A program made the position numbers and the translations under genes. Of a stretch of 64,000 nt of DNA, positions 37,368 to 46,714 are shown in pieces. The notes below the pieces were generated by a model. That model searched no databases and had not been told where the DNA came from. It saw nothing but the letters and a program-made list of their open reading frames with translations. This DNA is from Deltaproteobacteria bacterium (lineage in GTDB: Bacteria; Myxococcota_A; UBA796; UBA2385): NCBI GenBank assembly GCA_018401435.1, contig JAGYJW010000029.1, positions 27,211 to 91,210 of the forward strand. The letters run 5' to 3'. Position 1 is the stretch's first letter; every line of letters starts with the position of its first letter.

Positions 37368-38473
37368 GGTGATTCATCTGGAATACTGAGGTCAAAGGCT
37401 TGTTCTTCCAGGATCTGCCCGTTGACCTGCAGGGCCAGGACCTGGCTGCCGGCGTGGTGGCGCCGGGTGCTCACCGCCCGGAGCGGCAGCCGCTTGCGGC
37501 CGGACCATGCGCCGCTGCCGTCGGGCTGCACCGTCGTCCACTTGAAGACCTTGCGGCCCAGACTGCCGTCCGCACGCCGGGCGCGCAGGACCAGATCGAC
37601 CATCATGGGTGCATCGCAGGCGATCTCGGCGGAGATCTCCAGGGACTGCCCCAGCGCGATCGCCGGGCTGACCTCAAAGGCGCGCACGGTGATGGGGGCC
37701 TCCACAAAGCCCAACAAGGCCAGGGCGCCGGCGTGGCCCTGCTTGACGGGGTGGCGCAAGCCGTGGCGCAGCACCCAGGCGGTCTCGGGCGAGGGGTCCT
37801 CCTGCATCCAGCGGGTCGCCCGCGCCACCGCCCAGTCCACATGGTCCTTGGCGACATCGCCCAGGTGGTTGGCCACCGAGCGCCGCACATAGGGCTCGGG
37901 GTCCTTTCGCAAGGCGTCCAGGATGGGCGCGGTGAGCTGCGGGTCGGCCACAAAGGCGGGCAGCTGCTGACCCCAGGGCAGGCGGGGGCGGGTGCCCTCG
38001 GAGATCCAGCGGCGCACATGCACGTCGGGATCCTGCAGCCAGCCGGTCAGGGTGGCCAGGGTGCCCACCGGATCCTCGGCCAGAAAGGGCCGCACGGCGA
38101 ATTCCGCCGACCAGCGCGAGGTCATCTGCTTGAGGGCCGCCAGGGAGGGGCCCGGGGCAGCCAGGCCATGGCGCTCCACCACCGAGCAGAGGACCCACCA
38201 CGGAAAGGCAGGATGAAAGCCGGTTGTTCCCTCCATAGGAGGAGGCAGGGCCGCCACCAGCTCATCCAGGGCCCGCGGCAGGTCGGGGTCCAGGCGCGGG
38301 CGCAAGCGGTCGGCGGCCTGGCTCACCCGGTCCTTGAGCCCCAAGGCCGCAAAGCCCAGGGTGGCCTCGTCCAGCCAGCCCTGCGGATCGAAGCCCGGCC
38401 GCACCGCCGCGATGGCGTGGGCCACCGGTCTCAGGGTCTCTGCCGTGATCTGATCCTTGAAGGGCGCTGCCAT
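37364..38473 (-). CDS. alkC: AlkC-like DNA alkylation-repair glycosylase
   Basis: 369 residues from the ATG at 38473 (MAAPFKDQITAETL). Helical HEAT-like repeats fill residues 1-260 (FHPAFPWWVLCSVVERHG; DPVGTLATLTGWLQDPDVHVRRWISEG; DPEPYVRRSVANHLGDVAKD), as in AlkC/AlkD glycosylases that excise 3-methyladenine and other cationic N-alkyl lesions without base flipping. The last ~100 residues look like the Ig-like beta sandwich that distinguishes AlkC from AlkD (ITVRAFEVSPAIALGQSLEIS ... QVNGQILEEQAFDLS, partial). Cytoplasmic. Coupled to the GNAT gene; divergent from the next gene across about 70 bases, so a shared promoter region is likely. Confidence 0.75.
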   Translation of the reverse strand: MAAPFKDQITAETLRPVAHAIAAVRPGFDPQGWLDEATLGFAALGLKDRVSQAADRLRPRLDPDLPRALDELVAALPPPMEGTTGFHPAFPWWVLCSVVERHGLAAPGPSLAALKQMTSRWSAEFAVRPFLAEDPVGTLATLTGWLQDPDVHVRRWISEGTRPRLPWGQQLPAFVADPQLTAPILDALRKDPEPYVRRSVANHLGDVAKDHVDWAVARATRWMQEDPSPETAWVLRHGLRHPVKQGHAGALALLGFVEAPITVRAFEVSPAIALGQSLEISAEIACDAPMMVDLVLRARRADGSLGRKVFKWTTVQPDGSGAWSGRKRLPLRAVSTRRHHAGSQVLALQVNGQILEEQAFDLSIPDESP

Positions 38474-38543
38474 CGGTCCTCCCCCTGGACTGCCCTCCTT
38501 GGGCCCGTCCGGGATAACCTCGCGGGGTCTGACGAGGGCTGAG

Positions 38544-39392
38544 ATGAGCTGGTTCGAACGCCAGGCCCGGGGCCGCGACCCCGAAGCCGTGTCCAAGGAG
38601 CACGCCCGCTACCTGCGGGCCGCGGGGGTGGACCGCGCATTGGACACCTTGTCGGGCCCCTATGGCGTGCGCCGCTTCCTGGTGCACTTCGCAGCACGGG
38701 GCGCACGGGTGCGGGTGAGCGCGGTGGACGCCATCCCGCTGGGCTGGGGCGGAGGTCCCCCGCCACCGGACCCGACGGGCAAGGCCCGCGCCGAGCTGGA
38801 GCGCGCCTTGACCCGCCTGCACGCCAACATGGCCACGGGCCCCCGCTGGGAGCAGGGCGCTGTGGGCTATGTGCGGGACGCCCGGGGCCAGGCCACCGTC
38901 ATGGCGGTCTTTGACGAAGACGCCGAAAAGGCCAGCCTGGAAGACCTGCCGCCGCCCCCCAAGCCCGGCCACCCCCTCGAAGAGCCCGAGACCCGCGCGC
39001 TCATCGCCCAGTGGGAGCCCGCCATGGCCGAGCTGCACGCCCGCAGCAGCAAGGTGGCCCCCACCTGGGCCGCCTGGGAGATCAAGGAAGATCGCCAGCT
39101 CTTCCTGTATTTTGGGGGAGATCCGGACGAGGGCCCGCCGCCCACCGAGACCCGGCGCGCCCCTTGCCAGGTGCTGGCCACCTTTGAACCCCGCTGGGGG
39201 CGCTTCACCTGGCGTGCGGCCAGCCCGCTCTTTTCAGAGCGTCTCTTCGGTTGGGATAGCTTTGCCGCCACCTGGGACGCCGCCAACGAAGTGACGCTGC
39301 TCGCGGCCGCCCGCATGCAGGCACGCTGGCTCTTCATGCAGCCCATCGACGATGCCGGCGGCGTGATCTTTGCCGCGGTCTTTGCCGACTGA
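38544..39392 (+). CDS. Uncharacterised cytoplasmic protein
   Basis: 282 residues from MSWFERQARGRDPE. No signal, no membrane span. The N-terminal part (LRAAGVDRALDTLSGPYGVRRFLVHFAARG) is helical then strand-rich. A Pro/Glu linker (SLEDLPPPPKPGHPLEEPE) separates a C-terminal domain rich in Trp (WAAWEIKEDRQLFLYFGG; WGRFTWRAASPLF; ARWLFMQPIDDAGGVIFAAVF). The Trp spacing recalls DUF6882-like proteins, but I am not certain. Divergent from alkC; convergent with the DUF2029-type gene. Confidence 0.55.
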   Translation: MSWFERQARGRDPEAVSKEHARYLRAAGVDRALDTLSGPYGVRRFLVHFAARGARVRVSAVDAIPLGWGGGPPPPDPTGKARAELERALTRLHANMATGPRWEQGAVGYVRDARGQATVMAVFDEDAEKASLEDLPPPPKPGHPLEEPETRALIAQWEPAMAELHARSSKVAPTWAAWEIKEDRQLFLYFGGDPDEGPPPTETRRAPCQVLATFEPRWGRFTWRAASPLFSERLFGWDSFAATWDAANEVTLLAAARMQARWLFMQPIDDAGGVIFAAVFAD

Positions 39393-39405
39393 GCGAGACC
39401 GCGCT

Positions 39406-41170
39406 TCAGTTGTCGCCCAGCGCCGCCCAGGTGCGGTTCCATTGGGCCCGTTGAGGGCCCGTATCGGGCAGGCTGTCCAAGGCCACCTGCTCCCAAGCCA
39501 GCCAACGCACCAGCGGCCCATAGGGCACCAGGGCGGCGGGCGGAACGGGGGCGGCCGAGGCCAACCAGCCGGCGATGGGATGGTCCACCCTGGCCCAGCG
39601 CCGGGGGGACTGCACGAGGTGGCTGGTGAGCTTGCTGGCGGCATCGGGCTGCAGCAGCACCTCCATGAGCACGCCGGAGCTGCCGCTGCCGGCCACCGGC
39701 GCCGACCGGGGCAGCGCCGCGGTGACCTCGGGGTCCAAGGTGCCCGGCGGCCGGGCCGCGCCATCCAAGGTGCCCCCACCGGGCTGCGGGCCGCCGTGGC
39801 CCACGCCTTCGGGGAGCCCGAGGCCCGCGACATTGCCCCCCTCGATCGCCGCGGGGTCCGGCCCTCGGGGGCCACCGGACAGGTGCTCGACATGGGCGAC
39901 GCCAAAGCCCAGGGCCACCCCCACCACCGCCCAGCCGGGCACCGGCGAGGGGGGTGCTCACCAGCAGGCGCAGGGCCACCGCCGCCCAGGTGACCAGGCC
40001 GCCAGCACCAGGGCGGCCTCGTCGGGCACCCCGGGCAGGCCCGCCGCCAGCACCAGCGCGGGCAAGGCGCCCACCAGGGCGAAGGGCAGGGACCAGGCCG
40101 GGGCCTCCTCGTCCAGCGGCCAGAGGGCCACCCAGCAGACCGCCGGCAGGGTGAGCGGCGCATAGAGCACGTGAAAGCCCGCGGCGTCGGCACCCAGCCA
40201 GGCCGTGGCCAGGGCCACCGTGCCCGCCAGCGCCATGAAGCGCCGCTGCCCCTCGGCCCCCCGGGCCTCCCCCGCCACGCCGAAGGCCACCAGCCCCATG
40301 AAGGCCAGGGTGACCAGCATGGCCGGGTTGTGGCGGAAGTCGCCGATGGCGCGCAACCACACCGGGGTCTCGGGCAAATCCAGCCAGCCCGGCGCGATGG
40401 CCCCCTGAAAACGCAGGGTGCCCAGCACGCCCGAGACCACCCGGTCCAAGGGCACATAGGCCACGGTGAGGGCCGTCAGGGCGAGGCCAGCGACCGCCGT
40501 GACCGCCAGGCCCTTCCAGCGCCGACCCGCGAGCAGGGTCCAGACCACGATGCCCGGCACCAGCTTGAGCCCGGCCCCCAGCACCGCCGCGCCGCCCGCG
40601 ATGCCCGGCCGCCCGCGGCTGAAGGGCGGCCATGGACAGGCCCAGCAGCCCCCCCACCAGCAGGTTGGCCTGGCCCAGTGACATGCACTCGATGGTGACC
40701 GGAAAGGCCACCACCGCGATCCAGGCCCCCAAGGCCGCCGCCAGGGGCGCATTCTTGCCCCGAACCGCCGAGAATCCGCCCCCCGCGCCCGCCATCAAGG
40801 CGCCCAGCAGCAGCAGCCCCCGCCACAGGGGCACGAAGGCCTCCCAGCTGCCCCCGGACAGGGGCAACAACAGCACCCCCGCCGATGCTGGGTAGAGATT
40901 GGAGAAGGTGGCCGCCCGCACGGTCATGCCTCTGCGGTCATAAGCCGCCTGCAATCCGGCTTGTTGGGTGGGATCCTCGCCGTCGCGCACCGCGGCGCTC
41001 GCGAGGTAGACCGGCAAGGCGTCCGCAGCCCGCAGCGGCGCAACCTGGGCCGCGGTCTGCCAGGCCCGCAAGCTGCCCATGCCGGTCAGGCCCAGCACCA
41101 GGGCGAGGGCCAGCAGGCGCAGGCCGACGAGCAGGCGAGGGGACGACAATGCGGGGAGTTCGGGGCGCAC
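39406..41170 (-). CDS. DUF2029/GT87-like membrane glycosyltransferase, frameshifted
   Basis: From a GTG (MRPELPALSSPRLLVG), frame one gives the first spans and the loop SLRAWQTAAQVAPLRAADALPVYLASAAVRDGED, with SNLYPASAGVLLLPLSGG. This matches the DUF2029/GT87 polyprenyl-phosphate mannosyltransferase-like family. Near 40630 coding passes to another frame (GAGLKLVPGIVVWTLLAGRRW; HNPAMLVTLAFMGLVAFGV), and near 39955 to a third that ends at 39406 (PYGPLVRWLAWEQVALDSLPD). At least two indels are needed. Paralogous in architecture, not sequence, to the other membrane transferases here. Confidence 0.6.
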
Positions 41171-41281
41171 CGCTGCCTCCTATCCCCGCCCAACGGGTGC
41201 AGGGCCCGGCGGCTTGACATAGGCTGAGGCGGCCCCGCGCATTCGGGCCCGCTGCCCCCGCGCGACCCCCCAGGAGCCCGC

Positions 41282-43762
41282 ATGCGCGGCCGCATCCCGA
41301 CCCTGCTCCTCGCCGCCTGGCTGCCCTGCAGCCTGCTGCAGTCCTGCCAGCAGCCCAACCACCCCACCTTCGTGTCGGACGGCGTGGTGGTCAACGGTCC
41401 CGACGATGCCACCCGGCTGCAGCGGGCCCTGGACCGGCTGGGCGCGGTGGACCTCAGCACCGAGGGCGCCGCCGAGCTGACCAAGCTGGGCGGCACCGCG
41501 CTGGCCGACCGTCCGGGCCTGCTGCGCGAGCTTCCCGCCGAAGTGACCGCCCGCCCGCTGTCGTTGGAGGGCGATACCGGGGCGCTCTTCCTGGGCAGCG
41601 ACGAGGCTGCCCTGGCCACGGCCCTCCAGGCGCAGGGTGTAAAGTCCTTGATTTTGCAGAGTCGCGCCGCACCCAGCCTGGACCGCGGCAAGACGGTGCT
41701 CAGCCGTCTCTACAACCACGACTCGCTGGAGCGCTTCACCCTCTTCCGGATCGGCGATGGGCTGCTCTACTACAAGATCCTCGACGAGCCGGTGAGCTTC
41801 CCTCCCAATGTGGCCGCCACCTCCATCGCCTATCTGCGCCACCGCCTGGCCGGCGGGCCCCGGGCCAGCTTCCCGGATGTGGACAGCCAGATCGGACATT
41901 GGACCTTGATCGCCACCCTGCGCGGGGGGGGGCGCGAGCTCAGTGTCGCCTATGCGCAGGATGGGACCCTGCAAGGCGCCCTCGAAGAGCTGGTGGATGA
42001 TCTGGAGACGGATCACCGCCGCAACGTGGAGCTGGACGGACTCCCCCCGCTGAATGCCCACATCGCCGATCTCGACCTGGAGCTGCAGCGGGTGGTGGAG
42101 CGGGCCTATGTCGAGCCCCGAGACGAGAAGCTGCTGGGCGATCTGTGGGAGCCCGGCATCGACGGCTTCTACATGATGACCGCCAACCGCAAGGAGCGGG
42201 GGGCCCTGCCCGGCGCCGTCGCCTATACGCGCTCCATCACATCCCTCGACCAGTTCCTGCGCCACACGGCAAAACAAGGCCGCATGTCCGAGACCCGCCC
42301 CTGGCGCGACCCGGCGGCCTGGCTGCAGCTGCTGCGCACCATCCACTACGCGGATCTCAAGGATCAGGGCCTGGTCTTTCTCTACCGGGGCGTGCCGGCC
42401 ATCCCCACCGAGGCGGTGAGCCGCGAGGCCGTGCGCCAGGCGATTGTGCATGCCGGCGACTGGTATCTGCGCAATATGGATGCCAAGGGACAGATCGTCT
42501 ACAAGTTCTGGCCTTCGGACAACCGCTACTCCGACGAATACAACCTGGTGCGACACACGCTGGGCACCTGGAACCTCGTGCAGGCCTGGACCCTGGCCCC
42601 CGAGCGAAGCGACCTGCTGGAGGGCGCCCGCCGGGCCCTCGCCTTTACCGAGCGCTACCTCGTCCACGAGTCTGCACCGGGCGCCCCTGGCCGACAGATG
42701 GCCTACTACAGCTTCAATGACAACCAGAAGTTGGGCACCGTGGTCGTGAATATGCTGGGCATCATCGCCCTGGCCCGGGCCACCAACGACACCCAGTGGG
42801 ATGCCCAGCTGGTCGAGATGGGTCGCTTCGTCCAGTTCATGCAAGAGAGCGACGGCAGCTTCCGCGGCTACCATGTGCCCAAGGGCCACGCCTACTATGG
42901 CCAGACCAACGACATCGTCCCCGGAGAGGCCGCCCTCGCCCTGATCACGCTGGCAGACTACCTTCAGGACGACCAGTGGATGACCGGCCTCGACAAGTAT
43001 TGGGCCTATTACACGCCCTGGTTCCGCAGCCGCGCCGCCAAGGCCGACTGGGACGCCCCCTGGCCGGCCCACAGCTATGACGACCAGACCCGGCTGGACC
43101 TGGTCCAGTTCGGCCCCTGGACGGTGATGGCGGCCAACGCCTATTACCAGCGCACCGGGGATGCGGCGGTGGCCGACTTCGGGCTGGAGATCGCCCGCTG
43201 GATGATTGAAGCCTACGAGTGGACGGGCGAGCGCAGCCCCTGGCCCGACTATGTGGGCGGCTACTACAAGCTGCCCCACGAGCTGCCGGCCATGCAGGCC
43301 TTCTGTTATGCAGAGGGCACGGCGGCCGCCTACCAGCTCGCCCTGAAGGCCCGCCCCGCCGATGCTCCCTTCTTTGAGTTGGCCACCCGCGAGACCGTGC
43401 GCTTCGGCCTGCAGATGCAATATGATGACCTCTCCACCTATGCCTTCCCCCGGGCGGCGCAGGTGGATGGCGGCATTCGATACAGCATGAACGAGACCAA
43501 GGTGCGCGTGGACTATGTGCACCATGGATTGTCCGCCATGTACCAATGGTATGAGGGGGCGGGCCTGGATCCGGCGCTGCCCGAGGCCATCCGAAACGGC
43601 CCCGCCCTGCCCCAGCAGCAGCTGCGCCTGAACGCCCGCGCCGCTACCCTCGCGGCCCTGCCCGAAGGCAGCCCCGACCCGGCGGTGGCCTATACCGGCA
43701 CGCGCTGGCAGGTCCACATGGGCAAGATCAGCAAGCCCAAGAAGCCCGCCGGGAGCCCCTGA
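41282..43762 (+). CDS. Lipoprotein with AMMECR1-like middle and alpha/alpha-toroid C-terminal domain
   Basis: 826 residues; signal MRGRIPTLLLAAWLPCSLLQSC with lipobox Cys 22. Residues 30-200 are an unassigned alpha/beta region. Residues ~205-350 have GALEELVDDLETDHRRNVE and a Gly/Pro-rich, strand-loop segment that hints at an AMMECR1-like fold (tentative). From about 390 on, repeated helix pairs with WYLRNMDAKGQIVYKFWP, GTWNLVQAWTLAP, PGEAALALITLADYL and YAEGTAAAYQLALKA form an (alpha/alpha) toroid, as in glucuronyl epimerases, GH88/GH105-type enzymes and LanC-like proteins. No clear catalytic residues identified. Stop and next start overlap (TGATG). Confidence 0.6.
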   Translation: MRGRIPTLLLAAWLPCSLLQSCQQPNHPTFVSDGVVVNGPDDATRLQRALDRLGAVDLSTEGAAELTKLGGTALADRPGLLRELPAEVTARPLSLEGDTGALFLGSDEAALATALQAQGVKSLILQSRAAPSLDRGKTVLSRLYNHDSLERFTLFRIGDGLLYYKILDEPVSFPPNVAATSIAYLRHRLAGGPRASFPDVDSQIGHWTLIATLRGGGRELSVAYAQDGTLQGALEELVDDLETDHRRNVELDGLPPLNAHIADLDLELQRVVERAYVEPRDEKLLGDLWEPGIDGFYMMTANRKERGALPGAVAYTRSITSLDQFLRHTAKQGRMSETRPWRDPAAWLQLLRTIHYADLKDQGLVFLYRGVPAIPTEAVSREAVRQAIVHAGDWYLRNMDAKGQIVYKFWPSDNRYSDEYNLVRHTLGTWNLVQAWTLAPERSDLLEGARRALAFTERYLVHESAPGAPGRQMAYYSFNDNQKLGTVVVNMLGIIALARATNDTQWDAQLVEMGRFVQFMQESDGSFRGYHVPKGHAYYGQTNDIVPGEAALALITLADYLQDDQWMTGLDKYWAYYTPWFRSRAAKADWDAPWPAHSYDDQTRLDLVQFGPWTVMAANAYYQRTGDAAVADFGLEIARWMIEAYEWTGERSPWPDYVGGYYKLPHELPAMQAFCYAEGTAAAYQLALKARPADAPFFELATRETVRFGLQMQYDDLSTYAFPRAAQVDGGIRYSMNETKVRVDYVHHGLSAMYQWYEGAGLDPALPEAIRNGPALPQQQLRLNARAATLAALPEGSPDPAVAYTGTRWQVHMGKISKPKKPAGSP

Positions 43763-44736
43763 TGGCCCGACGCGGCTGGGCCTGGGGCCTGGCATCTGGG
43801 GCAGCGCTGCTCTTTGGCGGCCTCAACCTGCTCGCGCGGCAGCAGGCCCGGGCCCTGACGACCTACCACCCGGTGGGGGACGCGCCGATTCAACTGGAGA
43901 GCTTGAGTTGGATGGATCGCCTGGGTCTGGCGCTGCGGGGGCCCACCCTGGCCCGCCCCAGGGCCCAGCGCAGCCCCCTGGATGTGGGGCTGAGCTTCCG
44001 CACCGAGACCGTGCAGACCGCCGATGGGCTTAGCCTGGAAGGCTGGGTGATCCCAAGAGAGGGCGCTCGGGGTGAGATCGTGCTGGTGCCGGGCTACCTC
44101 GCCGCGCGGGACGCCCTGCTGGAGGCCGCGGTGCGCCTGCATGCCCGGGGCTGGCGGGTGAGCCTGATGTCCCCCCGGGGCACGGACGGGTCGGGCGGAG
44201 ATCGCACCACCCTGGGCTGGAAGGAGAGCCTGGATGTCGCGGCCTTTGCGGCCCAGGCCAAGGGCCGGTCCACTGGCCCGGTGGTGCTTTATGGCTACTC
44301 TCAGGGCGGCGCGGCGGTGCTGCGGGCCCTGGCGCGGGGCGAGGCCCAGGCCGACGCCGCCATCGTCGAGGCCACCTTTGGCAGCCTGCGCCAGGCCATC
44401 GCGGCCCGCAGCCGCCACCTGGGCATGCCCGCCACCCCGGCCGTGGACCTGCTGCTCTTCTGGGCCTGGGTGGACCAGGGGGTTCCCGGCTGGGATCTGG
44501 TGCCCAGCGAAGACGCCGCCGACCTGCGGGTGCCCCTGCTGGTGCTGCAAGGCGCCGACGACTGGCGGGCCCCGCCCGAGGCGGGTCAGGCCATCGCACA
44601 AGCCGCCGCCCGGGGGCGCTATGCCGAGATCGATGGATTGGGCCACCAGCCCGGCGCCGAGGCCCGCCCCCTGGCCTGGGAGCGGGCGGTCGAGGGCTTT
44701 CTGCAGGAAGAATATGGCCGACCCGACGCGCCCTGA
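43762..44736 (+). CDS. Membrane-anchored alpha/beta hydrolase
   Basis: 324 residues; the N-terminal helix MARRGWAWGLASGAALLFGG acts as a signal anchor. Hydrolase motifs: EIVLVPGYLAARDALLE oxyanion strand, nucleophile elbow VVLYGYSQGGAAVLRAL, acid region LLVLQGADDWRAPPEAG, and the His in IDGLGHQPGAEA. Resembles the BAAT/DUF1749-like and dienelactone-hydrolase-like serine hydrolases. Its ATG overlaps the stop of the toroid lipoprotein, so the two are translated together and may process the same substrate outside the cytoplasm (inferred). Confidence 0.78.
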   Translation: MARRGWAWGLASGAALLFGGLNLLARQQARALTTYHPVGDAPIQLESLSWMDRLGLALRGPTLARPRAQRSPLDVGLSFRTETVQTADGLSLEGWVIPREGARGEIVLVPGYLAARDALLEAAVRLHARGWRVSLMSPRGTDGSGGDRTTLGWKESLDVAAFAAQAKGRSTGPVVLYGYSQGGAAVLRALARGEAQADAAIVEATFGSLRQAIAARSRHLGMPATPAVDLLLFWAWVDQGVPGWDLVPSEDAADLRVPLLVLQGADDWRAPPEAGQAIAQAAARGRYAEIDGLGHQPGAEARPLAWERAVEGFLQEEYGRPDAP

Positions 44737-44763
44737 GCCCCGACACCGCCGCAGCCCTACAGC

Positions 44764-45882
44764 CTACAGCGGACGAATCTGCAGGATCTCGTGGGTGGCG
44801 ACATCGGTGAAGGTCAGGGCGCCATCGGGACCGAAGTCGATGCCGCCCAGGGCTGCGGCGCCCCGGCCGGTGTCCAGCCAGTCAATCAGCACGCCGTCGA
44901 GATCATAGGCGAGGATCAGCCCGGTCTCGTAGTCGCCCACATAGATCACGCCCTCGTGCAGGGCCAGGCCCGCGGGGGCCACCAGGGCGGGGTCGGACTG
45001 GCTGGGCCCGTCCACCAGGGTCCAGATCTCGGCCCCGTCCATCTTGCGTTGGTCCGACCCGTCGTAGTTGGGCCGGATGCGGTCGCCCTCTTCGCCGGTG
45101 CGGGTGTCGAGCACCGCGATGCGGTTGTTCACCGTGTCTGCAATATAGAGCAGGCCCGACTCGCGATCCAGCTCCAGGTGGCTGGGGATGGACTCGGTGC
45201 GAGCGACCTCCCCTTCGACATAGCGACGAACCTCGCCGTCCCGGTGGTCGGTGCCGCCATAGCCGTGGTCCTCGGCAAAGTCATAGCGGGTGATGGAATC
45301 ATGGTAGCCATCAAATAGCCAGTAGATGTTGTCGGCCTCCCAGGCCATGCCGCCCCCCAGCGGGCTGTTGTGCAGCATGTCGAGGTGGCTGCCGTGGCCG
45401 GCGTCGAAGCGGTTCATGTTGTCGTCCCACAGGGTGGGCCCCATGAAATCGCGGGGGGTCTCATTTCCCTGGGTGAGATCGTCGGTGTCCTGGGCGCTGG
45501 CCCAGTTTCCGAAGTCCGACCAGGCCATGGCGGCGGGCCGGGCCAGGAAGTGGTTGCTGCCAAAGCTGTTGAAGTCCTCAGAGCGCATGCTGTCGGTGGC
45601 CACATCCCAGAAGATCGTGACGCTCTCGCTGTCCTGGTTCACCACCCACAGCTGGTCGGTGCTGCGGGGGTTGAAGCCCAGGTCCATGGGCCGGTCCAGA
45701 CCCGTCTCGGGGCCGGCCACCACCTGCAGATCCACCGAATCAAGGCTGTGGCTGCCCGCGCCCAGCACCGCGATGCCCACCGGCTCTTCAGACTCGTCCG
45801 GCGTGTCCAGGGGATCCGCTTTGTCGACCTCGTCGTTACAGGCCGTGGAGCTGATCAGGAGAAGGAGCGCGGCGCGGTACAT
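44764..45882 (-). CDS. Secreted NHL-type beta-propeller lipoprotein
   Basis: 372 residues; signal MYRAALLLLISSTAC, then an Asp/Glu-rich linker. Propeller blades: DLGFNPRSTDQLWVVNQ, GMAWEADNIYWLFDGYH, HLELDRESGLLYIADTVNNRIAVLD (classic NHL blade), GLALHEGVIYVGDYETGLI and GGIDFGPDGALTFTDVA. Found with ligand- or partner-binding surface proteins; no active site seen. Convergent with the hydrolase at 44736 and divergent from the GNAT across about 107 bases. Confidence 0.75.
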   Translation of the reverse strand: MYRAALLLLISSTACNDEVDKADPLDTPDESEEPVGIAVLGAGSHSLDSVDLQVVAGPETGLDRPMDLGFNPRSTDQLWVVNQDSESVTIFWDVATDSMRSEDFNSFGSNHFLARPAAMAWSDFGNWASAQDTDDLTQGNETPRDFMGPTLWDDNMNRFDAGHGSHLDMLHNSPLGGGMAWEADNIYWLFDGYHDSITRYDFAEDHGYGGTDHRDGEVRRYVEGEVARTESIPSHLELDRESGLLYIADTVNNRIAVLDTRTGEEGDRIRPNYDGSDQRKMDGAEIWTLVDGPSQSDPALVAPAGLALHEGVIYVGDYETGLILAYDLDGVLIDWLDTGRGAAALGGIDFGPDGALTFTDVATHEILQIRPL

Positions 45883-45989
45883 GAAGGGTCCTTGCTGTGG
45901 AAGGGGGCCACGGGTTGACCACCAGGTCAGGGCTAACCCAGGCGTCCCGTCAGGATAGCCACCATCTGCACGCCTCGCTGGGATCGCCG

Positions 45990-46682
45990 ATGTCCTCTGC
46001 CCTCTGCACCCTGGGGAGCCCCGTTGCCGCCGCGTCGGTGCCCGCCGTCCTGCGCGCGCTGTCGGTTGTCGGGCGGGATGTGGTCTTGCGGGCCCCCCGG
46101 CCCCAAGACGACGCCGATCGGCTCTTTGACGCCTCTTCAGGCGACGACGCGATGTGGAACTGGATGGCCTATGGGCCCTTTGCCAACCGCGCGGCCTTCG
46201 GTGACTGGATGGCAGAGACCGTGCAGAGCGCGGACCCCCGCTGGTTTCTGGTGGCCGATCGCACCGACGATCGCCCGCTGGGCATGGCCGCCTTGATGAA
46301 CCACGCCCCGGCCCACCGCCGCCTGGAATTGGGCCACATCTGGTATGTGGCCGAGGCCCGCGGCCGCACGGTCAACACCGAGGTGGCCTATCTCGCCGCC
46401 CGCGAGGCCTTCGAGCACCACCAGGCGCGGCGCTTCGAATGGAAGTGCGACGCCCTCAACACCGCGTCCCGGGCGGCGGCCCTGCGCCTGGGCTTCCGCT
46501 TTGAAGGCATCTTTCGGCAGCACCTGATCGTGAAGGGGCGCAACCGCGACACGGCCTGGTTTGCCCTGACCGACGCCGAGTGGCCCGCCGCGCGGGCAAA
46601 GCTGGAGCGCTGGCTCTACACCCTCCCCCGAGACGCCAACGGGCGCCCCCAAGGCAGCCTGTCGGCCCTCCAGGGCGGTTGA
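45990..46682 (+). CDS. RimJ/RimL-type GNAT acetyltransferase
   Basis: 230 residues from MSSALCTLGSPVAAASVP. Family pattern: VVLRAPRPQDDADRLFDA, RRLELGHIWYVAEARGRTVNTEVAYLAAREAFE (acetyl-CoA binding, with the A/G-R-G motif), ALNTASRAAALRLGFRFEG and FALTDAEWP. Proteins of this type acetylate protein N-termini or small amines; the substrate here is unknown. The open frame extends upstream to 45897 but the ATG at 45990 gives the normal length. The hydrolase gene starts about 32 bases later. Confidence 0.82.
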   Translation: MSSALCTLGSPVAAASVPAVLRALSVVGRDVVLRAPRPQDDADRLFDASSGDDAMWNWMAYGPFANRAAFGDWMAETVQSADPRWFLVADRTDDRPLGMAALMNHAPAHRRLELGHIWYVAEARGRTVNTEVAYLAAREAFEHHQARRFEWKCDALNTASRAAALRLGFRFEGIFRQHLIVKGRNRDTAWFALTDAEWPAARAKLERWLYTLPRDANGRPQGSLSALQGG

Positions 46683-46714
46683 AAAGCGCTATTGAAGCCC
46701 ACCCGGGAGGCCCG

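Noticed and set aside
38544..38570. GGTTCGAAC stretch resembling a tRNA T-loop
   Set aside because: It lies in the first codons of the uncharacterised gene and no cloverleaf stems flank it.
41180..43795. 871-codon minus-strand frame opposite the toroid lipoprotein
   Set aside because: No signal, no domain, Gly/His/Gln-rich composition typical of GC-rich antisense frames; the plus-strand gene is coherent and coupled to the next gene.
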